The translations under genes and the position numbers were made by a program. A stretch of 64,000 nucleotides of DNA from Okeania sp. SIO2C9 (lineage in GTDB: Bacteria; Cyanobacteriota; Cyanobacteriia; Cyanobacteriales; Microcoleaceae), in assembly GCF_010672455.1 (NCBI RefSeq), contig NZ_JAAHGO010000012.1:610940-674939 (forward strand), given 5' to 3'. The first letter of the stretch is position 1. Each line of letters opens with the position of its first letter. Positions 1 to 8,028 of the stretch are shown one piece after another. The notes beneath the pieces were generated by a model. It was given only the letters and a program-made list of their open reading frames with translations. It did not search any database and had not been told where the DNA came from.

Positions 1-677
1 TAATTGTAGCTGATAGTGACTCAATGGATAGACGACTGAACAAACTTACTCATTTTAGTTAGATAGCTATAGTAATGAGTAAGTTTGATGAACTTTAGAG
101 AAGTTTTCACTTTCTGTCTTTACCCCCTTAATATCTGTATTCTATTTTTTAGCTTGCTTGTTCATTCCATCGAGACTTTAATTGTAGTGATTTTCTAATA
201 GATAGACTACAGTGGCCAAAGTATTTTCCTACTCCCTCTCTTGGTGCGCGTTCCCTTGCGTCTGTCACCGACGCGGGGTCGCACCGCTACTCCCTAACTC
301 AAAAGAATTTTGTAGTTACTAAAATGGGTAGTCCTGCATGGTAATGGTGAGGATATATATTTTTTAATTTTTCTCACACTCCCCATCCCCCATCTCCCCA
401 CACTTCTTTTACCATTACTATGCACCACCACCCTAAAATGAATTGCGCTGTAAAATTATCTTTTTATTTTTGGTTTAATACCCCACCCTCTACAGGGTGT
501 TAACAATTGGTTGGGGTTATAAGACACGGAGTGGCGTGTCGAAGACTATCCCCATCCATTTTTTCTTCCTTCTTCCTTCTTCCTTCTTCCTTCTTCCTTC
601 TTCAAGGTGTATTTTGCACAGGCCAGATATTTTGTGGAACAAAACACAGCTTATTAAACTTCTATAAAATCAGAAAA
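1..677. other. Non-coding repeat-rich stretch
   Basis: No convincing gene. About 230-295 holds a short GC-rich dispersed insert (GCGTTCCCTTGCG... ACGCGGGGTCGCACC) of a kind that recurs at 2560, 4830, 28575, 43810 and 60040. About 478-560 matches a segment at about 40780-40850 (shared core ACAATTGGTTGGGGTT followed by a TTCCTTC polypyrimidine run). The 104-codon plus-strand reading frame at 507-821 runs through this low-complexity sequence and antisense to the DUF4330 gene, so it is not a gene. Confidence 0.5.
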
Positions 678-1205
678 TTACTCTCTTACTCGCACATCAA
701 TCACACTAGCATTAAAATTATAATCCGCTCCCTCCAATTCAATTGTCATACCAATTTTCACCTTAATATTTCCCAATACAGGACCATCATCAGTCAATCT
801 ACCTTTACCTTCCAAAGTTAACAAAAGATTCCGACTAAAAAGTTCTTTCTCTCTAGGATCGGGTAAAGCTTTGACCGAGCCATCCGGCTGAGGAACTGCC
901 ACTTTTCTAGTCATAAATTCAACAGATTTTAGGTTAACTTCTCCATAAGGTTGATTTCTAATAATTAATTGAGTGTTCTCTCCTTCCCTTAATAATTTTT
1001 CAGGGTTGCGCCCTTTTAAACCTAAAGCAATAGCATCTACTTCCATTGGTTTAGTAGTAATATTACCCACTTGAGCAACAGAAGTTTTATTAGTACCAGG
1101 AACAATAAATATTCCTAGTAATACCATTAAAATTATTAGCACAGCGCCCAAATCTAAGACACTGACTTTACCAAATAATCGTCCTTGAGAATCCAAAATT
1201 TTCAT
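678..1205 (-). CDS. DUF4330 domain-containing membrane-anchored protein
   Basis: A 175-residue protein with one N-terminal transmembrane segment (about residues 16-35, LGAVLIILMVLLGIFIVPG) preceded by the opening MKILDSQGRLFGKVSVLDLG, the usual start of the cyanobacterial DUF4330 family. The rest is a soluble region rich in beta-type sequence with a conserved-looking MEVDAIALGLKGRNPEKL stretch. Family function is unknown; the topology suggests an envelope-anchored protein with most of its mass outside the cytoplasm. The ATG at 1205 matches the family's usual N-terminus and length. It stands alone on the minus strand, between repeat-rich regions, with no operon partner visible. Confidence 0.85.
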   Translation of the reverse strand: MKILDSQGRLFGKVSVLDLGAVLIILMVLLGIFIVPGTNKTSVAQVGNITTKPMEVDAIALGLKGRNPEKLLREGENTQLIIRNQPYGEVNLKSVEFMTRKVAVPQPDGSVKALPDPREKELFSRNLLLTLEGKGRLTDDGPVLGNIKVKIGMTIELEGADYNFNASVIDVRVRE

Positions 1206-1631
1206 AATTTCATCAACTAATAATTACAAGGTGGTTAAACCCAAATTTTTAGGGTGCTGAAGGCTATTTGCGGAGTATTCCTGTACGGAAATACTGTTTG
1301 CTCCCCATTCCGGTACGGAAAATACCGATCGCTAGTTAGCCAGGATAGTTAAGTAATACATACTGATAACTTTCATTCAGAAAATATCCTCTTAGAGATA
1401 TTACCATTTATATGATGTTTAGTAAAACACCAATAATAGAGTTTGCTCGTTGTACAGTTACACAATAAATCTAATTAGAATGCTCAAGGGTTATTTCAGT
1501 TATCAGTTATCAGTTATCAGTTATCAGTACCTCTGCAATAAGGAGGTTTGACCTTGGCGAATATTCTCTTTTTTTTATCTCCTTAAAATGGGAGATTTTT
1601 CTCATAATTAATAATTCATAGTTAATAATGG

Positions 1632-2331
1632 ATAATTACCTCTTATTTTCAAGGAGAGGATTGACGAAAAAGGTTCTTTTTCTGGTTTATCCTTGAAAGG
1701 AGAGGGTTTGATGATCATTAATAATTAATCATGAATAATTACCTCTTATTTTCAAGGAGAGGATTGACGAAAAAGGTTCTTTTTCTGGTTTATCCTTGAA
1801 AGGAGAGGGTTTGATGATCATTAATAATTAATCATGAATAATTACCTCTTATTTTCAAGGAGAGGATTGACGAAAAAGGTTCTTTTTCTGGTTTATCCTT
1901 GAAAGGAGAGGGTTTGATGATCATTAATAATTAATCATGAATAATTACCTCTTATTTTCAAGGAGAGGATTGACGAAAAAGGAATTTTTTTTCTAGTTTA
2001 TCCTTGAAAGGAGAGGGTTTGATGATCATTAATAATTAATCATGAATAATTACCTCTTATTTTCAAGGAGAGGATTGACGAAAAAGGAATTTTTTTTCTA
2101 GTTTATCCTTGAAAGGAGAGGGTTTGATGATCATTAATAATTAATCATGAATAATTACCTCTTATTTTCAAGGAGAGGATTGACGAAAAAGGAATTTTTT
2201 TCTTATTTATTCTTGAAAGGAGAGGGTTTGATGATCATTAATAATTAATCATGAATAATTACCTCTTATTTTCAAGGAGAGGATTGACGAAAAAGGAATT
2301 TTTTTCTTATTTATTCTTGAAAGGAGAAGCT
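1632..2331. repeat. Seven tandem copies of a 103-105 bp unit
   Basis: The string ACCTCTTATTTTCAAGGAGA begins at 1638, 1741, 1844, 1947, 2052, 2157 and 2261, giving spacings of 103, 103, 103, 105, 105 and 104 bp. Copies 1-3 share GGTTCTTTTTCTGG, copies 4-5 GGAATTTTTTTTCTAG and copies 6-7 GGAATTTTTTTCTTA, so variants are ordered along the array, as expected from successive unequal duplication. Each unit carries the small palindromes TTTTCAAGGAGAGG and TCCTTGAAAGGAGA. The array ends in GCTTTAAAACTTAATTATTCGG, which is the right end of a dispersed repeat seen singly at 4320-4440, 13050-13260 and 39805-39955. The array is therefore an amplified interior of that element. Confidence 0.95.
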
Positions 2332-2426
2332 TTAAAACTTAATTATTCGGTAATGCTCGTGAGGTTTTAAATGGTAGTTATATATTTTTTCGGCGATATA
2401 GCGCTACGCATTAAGGTGTTTGACAT

Positions 2427-2643
2427 TTATCAAAATAATATGGGTCTAACACCCCGCCTTTTAAGGCGTAATATTTTTGGAGCGGGGCTTAAATCCCCTA
2501 CTTCCCCTCCTGGGAGGGGTTAGGGGTGGGTTAACTTCTGACTCACAGGAGTGCGCGTTCCCTCTCTTGGTCAGCGTTCCGCAAGCGAGCTGGCGTCGTC
2601 GCGGGGTCGCACCCCTACTGACTTCTGACTTCTGACTTCGTTA
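2427..2643 (+). repeat. Dispersed element with CGCCTTTTAAGGCG palindrome (copy 1)
   Basis: Runs from TTTATCAAAATAATATGGGTC through CCCCGCCTTTTAAGGCG to a TTCTGAC-type array ending GACTTCGTTAA. Other copies lie at about 15760-15944, 21313-21444 (reverse), 28542-28718 (reverse), 55072-55195 (reverse) and 59939-60115. The interior differs between copies by the number of TGACTTC units and by a GC-rich insert. No coding capacity, so a MITE-like or REP-like element. Confidence 0.75.
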
Positions 2644-3040
2644 AAAACCCTCTTAGCGAAGCTTTTCCGCACCAAAAACCCTTTAACAGTTTACTATTCC
2701 CTATTCCCGATTCAAGTAGCGCTATAATTTTATTAAAAAAATCAGTTCAGTGGGTGAAGATAAGGAAGTTTAGCTAATAAAAAACTCCTTTATCTTCGGT
2801 AGTAAAATTAAGTTTTAGATTTCCGGAAAATCCATCAATAACTTTTGTAGTGAATGGCAACAACAACCAAATATCATTCGCTAATTTATTTGTAATAGCA
2901 GTTGAAGGAAAAATTAGGATATATAGCAGTCGAAGGAAAGGTTAGGACAAATCAAAAGCTTAAAATTAAGACAAAGTAAGATTTTTCCTTCTTCCTTATT
3001 TATTCTTTTTCCTTCTGCTATAAATCTAAAATCTAGTCCA

Positions 3041-3110
3041 GGATGGCGGAAATAACTTACCAGTTACAAAATGCTAAAACAATTACAAATAAATACTTTT
3101 GACTGTCTTG
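3041..3110 (+). repeat. ~70 bp segment shared with 28044-28112
   Basis: GGATGGCGGAAATAAC, then CCAGTTACAAAAT, CTAAAACAATTACAAAT and AATACTTT occur in the same order and spacing at 28044-28112. Both copies lie a short distance upstream of a plus-strand gene (the M48 protease and the NTF2-like gene). It could be a promoter-bearing or transposed segment; nothing in it identifies a known regulatory site. Confidence 0.7.
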
Positions 3111-3215
3111 AGTGTGTCTTACATCCTGAGGAAACCTCAGAATTACACACTCGCTTTTAACTTTTGACTTTTAACTTCCGCGTAGCGGCACTAGTACCTT
3201 TTAATTTAAAAGCTC

Positions 3216-4070
3216 ATGTTGAAAAAATTATCTCTAATTTCCCGCTCTTCCTTTCGTCAAGTATCATACCCATTAATATCTGTAATGGTCGCTGCTAGTT
3301 TATGTGCAGGTACAGCATCTCCCAGTCAAGCTATCCCCTGGAGAGAATTAATTTTCCAGAGTATTCAGATGATTCAAATTTCCAACCTGTCTGACCCCCA
3401 AGAAGTTGAACTTGGTAAACAAATTAATCAACAAATATTGAAACAGAGAAACGTTAAACTTTATCGCGATCGCGCAGCTAACGAATATATTAATAGAATT
3501 GGCCAAAGATTGGCAGCAGCAAGTCCCCGTCCAGATATTCCCTATACTTTTCAAGTAGTAGAGGATGACAGTATAAATGCTTTTGCCACTATGGGAGGTT
3601 TTGTCTATATCAATACTGGTTTAATGAAAGCTGCAGAGAACGAAGCAGAATTAGCTAGTGTTGTTTCTCACGAAATTGCCCATATTGCTAGTCGTCATGC
3701 GGTCAAACAGTTACGTCAGACATTATTGGCCCAGGGTTTAGCTACAGCAGCAGGTGTGGATGATAGTGTTGCTGTCCAAGTTGGGGTAGAATTAGCATTA
3801 CGGCGGCCTAAAAGTAGGGAGGCAGAATTTGAAGCTGATGCAATAGGTATTGAAACATTAGGTAGAGCGGGATATGCTCAATATGGTGCAATTACATTTA
3901 TGGAAAAATTGCTAAAAAAAGGTTCTCCACCATCTTTTCTTAGCACTCATCCCGCAACATCAGCGAGGATCGAGCAAATGAAACAAATGATTAATCCGGA
4001 ATTTGCTTACAATGGTGATGGGTTGGATGATACACGTTATCAGGTCACTGTAAGTCGATTAATTCCATAG
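3216..4070 (+). CDS. M48 family zinc metalloprotease, exported
   Basis: A 284-residue peptidase of the M48 (Ste24/HtpX/BepA-like) family. The catalytic zinc motif HEIAH is at residues 152-156, followed by SRHAV; the third zinc ligand is expected in EAEFEADAIG near residue 207, where the second conserved glutamate motif sits. An N-terminal hydrophobic stretch (about residues 18-40, ending GTASPSQA) looks like a signal peptide, so the mature protein is probably periplasmic or membrane-associated and acts in envelope protein quality control. It lacks the multiple membrane spans of HtpX and has no TPR tail as in BepA, which places it in the short M48C-like class common in cyanobacteria. Single gene; a MITE begins 3 bp after its stop codon. 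Confidence 0.9.
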   Translation: MLKKLSLISRSSFRQVSYPLISVMVAASLCAGTASPSQAIPWRELIFQSIQMIQISNLSDPQEVELGKQINQQILKQRNVKLYRDRAANEYINRIGQRLAAASPRPDIPYTFQVVEDDSINAFATMGGFVYINTGLMKAAENEAELASVVSHEIAHIASRHAVKQLRQTLLAQGLATAAGVDDSVAVQVGVELALRRPKSREAEFEADAIGIETLGRAGYAQYGAITFMEKLLKKGSPPSFLSTHPATSARIEQMKQMINPEFAYNGDGLDDTRYQVTVSRLIP

Positions 4071-4072
4071 TT

Positions 4073-4283
4073 ATATCATGTCCGGTTGAATAGTTATAAA
4101 TAAAAATGGAGGAGTTATGAGTTATGAGTTATGAGTTATGAGTTATGAGTTATGAGTTATGAGTTATGAGTTATGAGTTATGAGTTATGAGTTATGAGTT
4201 ATGAGTTATGAGTTATGAGGAGGGAATTTTAAGCTATAAATGAAGAGAAAGTTTTTTGATCACGCTCTTTCCGGACATGATAT
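4073..4283. mobile_element. MITE of the ATATCATGTCCGG family, with 15 x GAGTTAT
   Basis: Bounded by ATATCATGTCCGG on the left and its exact inverse CCGGACATGATAT on the right. The interior holds about 15 perfect GAGTTAT heptamers (4112-4216). Copies with the same left and right arms but different internal arrays lie at 12529-12677 and 24147-24321. No open reading frame, so non-autonomous. Confidence 0.9.
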
Positions 4284-4319
4284 TAGGAGTATGGGAGTGG
4301 GGGAGTTAAGGGGAATTCA

Positions 4320-4440
4320 ACAATTAATAATTAATAATTTATTATTACTTCTCCTTGAAAAGAAGAGGATTGACTAATCATGAAAATTTTTTCTTGTTTT
4401 TCCTTTAAAGGAGAGGCTTTAAACCTTAATTATTCGGTAA
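4320..4440. repeat. Single copy of the CAAGGAGAGG / TTAATTATTCGG dispersed element
   Basis: Starts TTCAACAATTAATAATTAAT, contains CTCCTTGAAAAGAAGAGGATTG and CCTTTAAAGGAGAGGC, and ends CTTAATTATTCGGTAA. This is the unamplified form of the unit that is tandemly repeated at 1632-2331. Related copies are at 6025-6180, 13050-13260, 25612-25675 plus 24385-24445 (one copy split by IS1), 39805-39955, 45665-45740 and 54240-54320. Confidence 0.75.
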
Positions 4441-4647
4441 ATATAAGAATAATTAATAGACGCTCTGGCTAATAATTATCAAAATTTTAATTTCACCTGT
4501 GTTAATTACTCAATAATTGAAGTTTTACTTAACAAAAGCATTCTTTTTTCACCCTTGGTATTAGCCTTAAAAGTAGCAACTACGAAGCTCAAATATAAGA
4601 ATTTTTTCAAGTTTTTTTGACTGATAATCATCATCATTAAAATTCTC

Positions 4648-4711
4648 AGGACTTACGCAAATTGACTTTTCAACCACCATCTGTAGGGGCAAATGGCATT
4701 TGCGTAAGTCC
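4648..4711. mobile_element. Short MITE with AGGACTTACGCA ends
   Basis: A 64 bp element opening AGGACTTACGCAAATTGAC and closing TTTGCGTAAGTCC, the inverse. Other members: 10527-10616, 17885-18000, 39966-40060, 44235-44347 and 59839-59927. Lengths differ but the ends are conserved. No coding capacity. Confidence 0.8.
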
Positions 4712-4756
4712 CGATCTATTATTTTTACTTTTTACCTATTTTTTTCTTCAATATCC

Positions 4757-4925
4757 GGTGCATCTCATATTTGCAAAAATACTTTTTTCCTATATATTTA
4801 CTGTTGCCTGTTACCTGTTGCCTCTCTTGGTAAGCATTCCCTTGCGTCTGACGCCGACGCGGGGTCTGACCGCTGTTACCTAAAAGCGATAAATTTTTAG
4901 CTTTATTCACGCATTGAGATGCACC
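4757..4925. mobile_element. MITE with GGTGCATCTCA ends
   Basis: Left end GGTGCATCTCATATTTGC, right end TTCACGCATTGAGATGCACC. A second member with nearly the same arms is at 7188-7296. The interior holds a GTTGCCT-type array and, in this copy, a GC-rich dispersed insert (about 4820-4875). Confidence 0.75.
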
Positions 4926-4971
4926 CTCAATATCTGTTTATTCTTCCTTCTTCCTTCTTCCCTCTTCCTTC

Positions 4972-5757
4972 TTACTTCTTGATACAAAAATCACTAATCC
5001 AACCTCGCTGTACAAATAATGGAAGTAATGAACCCACATCAACTTTAGGCTCAAGATCGGCAACTTTTTCGCAAACAATTTCAAATGGATAATTCTCTTG
5101 AAAAATCTTTAGTAATTCCCATTCTTCATTATTTGGTAAATCAATTCGCATATCATAACCCTGTCGCCACAAAAATATTTTTACCCCACCTTCATCTAGA
5201 CTTACCATTTTATCCCCTTGATGATCGGGTTGATTGACTTGCCAAATCCTATGAATAGGATAAATAGACTCTAATAAAACACTATTTTTCGGTAAATACA
5301 AAATCAACTCTCCCCATTTTTCTTGAGGAATTTCACCCAAAGCTTGAAAATCTAAACCCTTTGTATCTTCACCACAAAAAACTCGATGCCAATGCCATTC
5401 TAAACGTGCTATATCTGGCAGATATGGTAAATGTTTTACTGGTTGAAAATCTGCAAGGAAATCTGCAAACTGTTCTCCATAATCTCCCAAATCAGGTGAT
5501 AAACAAGGAAACTGATTAATAAACTTTAATGCAGTTGCTTCAAAAAACTTTTCTCCCACTAACTGACATAACACAGGATAAATTGACGTTAATGTACTAC
5601 TCAAATTTCCAACAACATTACCTCTGTAAATTGCCAAACCTTCCGCAGGAGTTAAATTATTTGGCGCTTTAATATGTTTGCTTAATTCTTCTATACTAAT
5701 ACTGTCTTTTTTCCATACAGCTTGGAGAAATAAATTTTGTAGAGTAATATTTTCCAT
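4972..5757 (-). CDS. bufC: BufC/HvfC-type DUF2063 protein (MNIO partner)
   Basis: A 261-residue protein of the DUF2063 family, the partner subunit of MNIO (DUF692) enzymes in bufferin and related RiPP pathways. The N-terminal DUF2063 domain spans roughly residues 5-95, with the typical LAIYRGNVVGNLSSTLTSIY stretch followed by YPVLCQLVGEKFF and PYLPDIARLEWHWH. The C-terminal part (about 120-261) is the variable helical/WHTH-like region of BufC-type proteins. In characterised systems this subunit recruits the precursor peptide to the MNIO. The ATG at 5757 (MENITLQ) is preferred to the upstream TTG at 5763. It follows the MNIO gene on the same strand but is separated from it by ~400 bp of inserted repeats, so whether the two are still co-transcribed is open. 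Confidence 0.85.
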   Translation of the reverse strand: MENITLQNLFLQAVWKKDSISIEELSKHIKAPNNLTPAEGLAIYRGNVVGNLSSTLTSIYPVLCQLVGEKFFEATALKFINQFPCLSPDLGDYGEQFADFLADFQPVKHLPYLPDIARLEWHWHRVFCGEDTKGLDFQALGEIPQEKWGELILYLPKNSVLLESIYPIHRIWQVNQPDHQGDKMVSLDEGGVKIFLWRQGYDMRIDLPNNEEWELLKIFQENYPFEIVCEKVADLEPKVDVGSLLPLFVQRGWISDFCIKK

Positions 5758-5776
5758 GATCAAATAATTAATAATT

Positions 5777-6020
<244 letters not shown>

Positions 6021-6165
6021 AATTAAATAATTAAATAATTCAGGTTAAAAGCCTCCCCTTGAAAGGGGAAAAAAATAAATTTTTTCCTTAAGGGTCAATC
6101 CTCTCCCTTTTAGGGAGAGGTAATTATCCATTATCCATTATCTATTATCCATTATCCATTATTCA

Positions 6166-7083
6166 TTATTCATTATTCATTAATAAACTGACCTTTTGTA
6201 ATAATTTTTCAGCTTTATTTGCTTCTGCCATTAATACTTCAAAACTCGGAATATCTGTATCCCATTCGATTAAAGTAGGTACACTGCCAAACCTTACTAA
6301 AGCTTCTTCATACAACTCCCAAACTGGAGGATGTACAGGATAACCATGGGTATCTAATAGATAATTTTCCTTTTCTTCATAACCTGCTAAATGAATTTGC
6401 TTAACCCTTTTTGCTGGAATACCATCCAGATATTTTAGAGGGTCAATTCCATTATTTATAGCATTAACATAAAGATTATTTATATCCAGAAGTAAATAAC
6501 AGTCAGCTTTTTTTACTAATCCCTCAATAAACTCCCATTCCGACATAGTTGAATCTGTAAAAGTTAAATATGGAGAAGGATTTTCAATCAAAATTTGCCT
6601 ACCTAAAAATTCTTGTACTTGTAGGATACGAGATGCCACAAAATCCATCACCTTTTCCGTATAAACAAGTGGAATTAGATCGTTAAGATAGTGACCACTG
6701 ACAGATATCCAAGATAAATGGTCGGAAATAAAATCTGGTTCAACTTTTGCTGCTAAATTTTTTAGGCGAGTTAAATAATCTAAATTTAATGGGTCTGTTG
6801 AACCCAAAGACATTCCTACTCCGTGTAAAGTGACAGGATAATCTTGACGAATTTTTTCTAAATTAAATAGTGGCAAACCACCAGCACAAAAATAGTTATC
6901 TGATAAAACTTCAAACCAATTTACTTTCGGTTTTTCAGTCAGAATATATTGATAATGGAGGGAACGTAAAGCAATTCCTGAACCTTGAATTGATGATGAC
7001 TGAATGTAGGGTAAATCCCCCTTACTTTGCAACTTTTGATTAACATCAAATTCTAGTTTTTGAGATTCTATTTCTGTTGTCAT
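6166..7083 (-). CDS. bufB: MNIO (DUF692) enzyme, BufB/HvfB type
   Basis: A 305-residue multinuclear non-heme iron-dependent oxidase (DUF692, TIM-barrel fold). Family signatures appear in order: GSGIALR near residue 34, HGVGMSLGS near 91, SDHLSW near 120, ENPSPY near 167, DINNLYVN near 199, HLAGY near 231, DTHGYPVHPPVW near 244 and IEWDTDIP near 273. These supply the His/Asp/Glu ligands of the iron cluster. Characterised relatives modify cysteines of a small precursor peptide (for bufferins, to thiooxazole-type groups that bind copper). Here the likely substrate is the DUF2282 protein encoded just upstream. The first ~30 residues are less conserved; the ATG at 7083 is kept because no better start is evident. 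Confidence 0.9.
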   Translation of the reverse strand: MTTEIESQKLEFDVNQKLQSKGDLPYIQSSSIQGSGIALRSLHYQYILTEKPKVNWFEVLSDNYFCAGGLPLFNLEKIRQDYPVTLHGVGMSLGSTDPLNLDYLTRLKNLAAKVEPDFISDHLSWISVSGHYLNDLIPLVYTEKVMDFVASRILQVQEFLGRQILIENPSPYLTFTDSTMSEWEFIEGLVKKADCYLLLDINNLYVNAINNGIDPLKYLDGIPAKRVKQIHLAGYEEKENYLLDTHGYPVHPPVWELYEEALVRFGSVPTLIEWDTDIPSFEVLMAEANKAEKLLQKVSLLMNNE

Positions 7084-7187
7084 AAGCTGTTTTTATTTAA
7101 GAATAAAGAAGGAAGAAGGAAAGACCGAATAACTGGAAAAGTGGATTAGGATGAAAAGTTGTCGCTCCACATCTATAAACCCCAATT

Positions 7188-7296
7188 GGGTGCATTTCAT
7201 ATTTGCAAAAATACTTTTTTCCTATTCCCTATTCCCTGTTCCCTGTTCCCTAAAAACAATAATTTTTTGGCTTTATTCACGCATTGAGATGTACCC
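7188..7296. mobile_element. MITE with GGGTGCATTTCA ends, in the bufA-bufB spacer
   Basis: Left GGGTGCATTTCATATTTGC, right CACGCATTGAGATGTACCC. Same family as 4757-4925. It lies between the precursor gene and its modifying enzyme and accounts for about 110 bp of the ~390 bp spacer. Confidence 0.75.
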
Positions 7297-7472
7297 ATAA
7301 AAAATATGGCATTCTTGAGTTTATAGCTGATTTGATTCAACAGAGATAAATAGAGGAAAAGGGAACTATTTATAAAATATTTTCCTCTGCTCTACTCTAT
7401 GATTATCAAATCATAACCCTATTCAAAGATGCCACAAATTTTGTTATAATTGCTTAAATTCTTAGTTGATAT

Positions 7473-7757
7473 CTATTTAGATTCTGGAACATAAACTCTT
7501 GCACCAACAATTTTCTCGCAAGTACCCTCAGGAACATAAATCCACTCATTAGGATCTGAATCTACTTTAGCCTGACCCGAACAGGTATGGTCATTAGCAC
7601 CACAATCATTCATGCCAGCTTTAACAATACCAGCACATTTTTCCATACCTTCTTTACCAGCAAGAGCTTCTTGATTGCTAGAAACAGTAGCAAGACCAAC
7701 AGCTAGTACACCAGCGATCGCAGTAGATACAGCTAATTTTTTGTTGATGTTTTTCAT
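7473..7757 (-). CDS. bufA: Bufferin-type precursor (DUF2282, BufA1-like)
   Basis: A 94-residue exported small protein. Residues 1-33 form a signal peptide (KK then [17 protein letters not shown], ending EALA). The mature part has four cysteines at positions 41, 52, 59 and 80 in the DUF2282 arrangement ([35 protein letters not shown]). In the BufA1 family these cysteines are the residues modified by the MNIO enzyme and used for copper binding. The MNIO and DUF2063 genes follow on the same strand, which supports the assignment. The product is probably a periplasmic copper-buffering RiPP; this function is transferred from characterised proteobacterial members. The ATG at 7757 gives a textbook signal peptide. 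Confidence 0.88.
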   Translation of the reverse strand: MKNINKKLAVSTAIAGVLAVGLATVSSNQEALAGKEGMEKCAGIVKAGMNDCGANDHTCSGQAKVDSDPNEWIYVPEGTCEKIVGARVYVPESK

Positions 7758-8028
7758 AATATTATTTTCTCCAATTAATTAAGTTCAACCTTACACTTAT
7801 AAAGTATTCACTATCGATCTTAAGATATTCTATGAAAAATCTGAGATTAACCTGAGAAAATGGTAGATAGTTAGTGAGTATTTTTTTGCACTAAGACTGG
7901 GTCATTTCAGTTATCAGTTATCAGTCATTCCTACACGACTTCAAAACTTACTTAACCCGTATTCTCTAGAGGTAATTATTAATTATTAATTATTAATTGT
8001 TGAAACCCTAATCAATACAAAAAAGAAA

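Noticed and set aside
507-821. 104-codon plus-strand frame
   Set aside because: Low-complexity start (polypyrimidine run) and antisense overlap with the DUF4330 gene.
1632-2331. CRISPR-like array
   Set aside because: Repeat units of ~103 bp are contiguous with no unique spacers, and no cas genes lie nearby.
4662-4910. Three short frames on both strands
   Set aside because: All lie inside a MITE with GGTGCATCTCA ends and an AGGACTTACGCA element.
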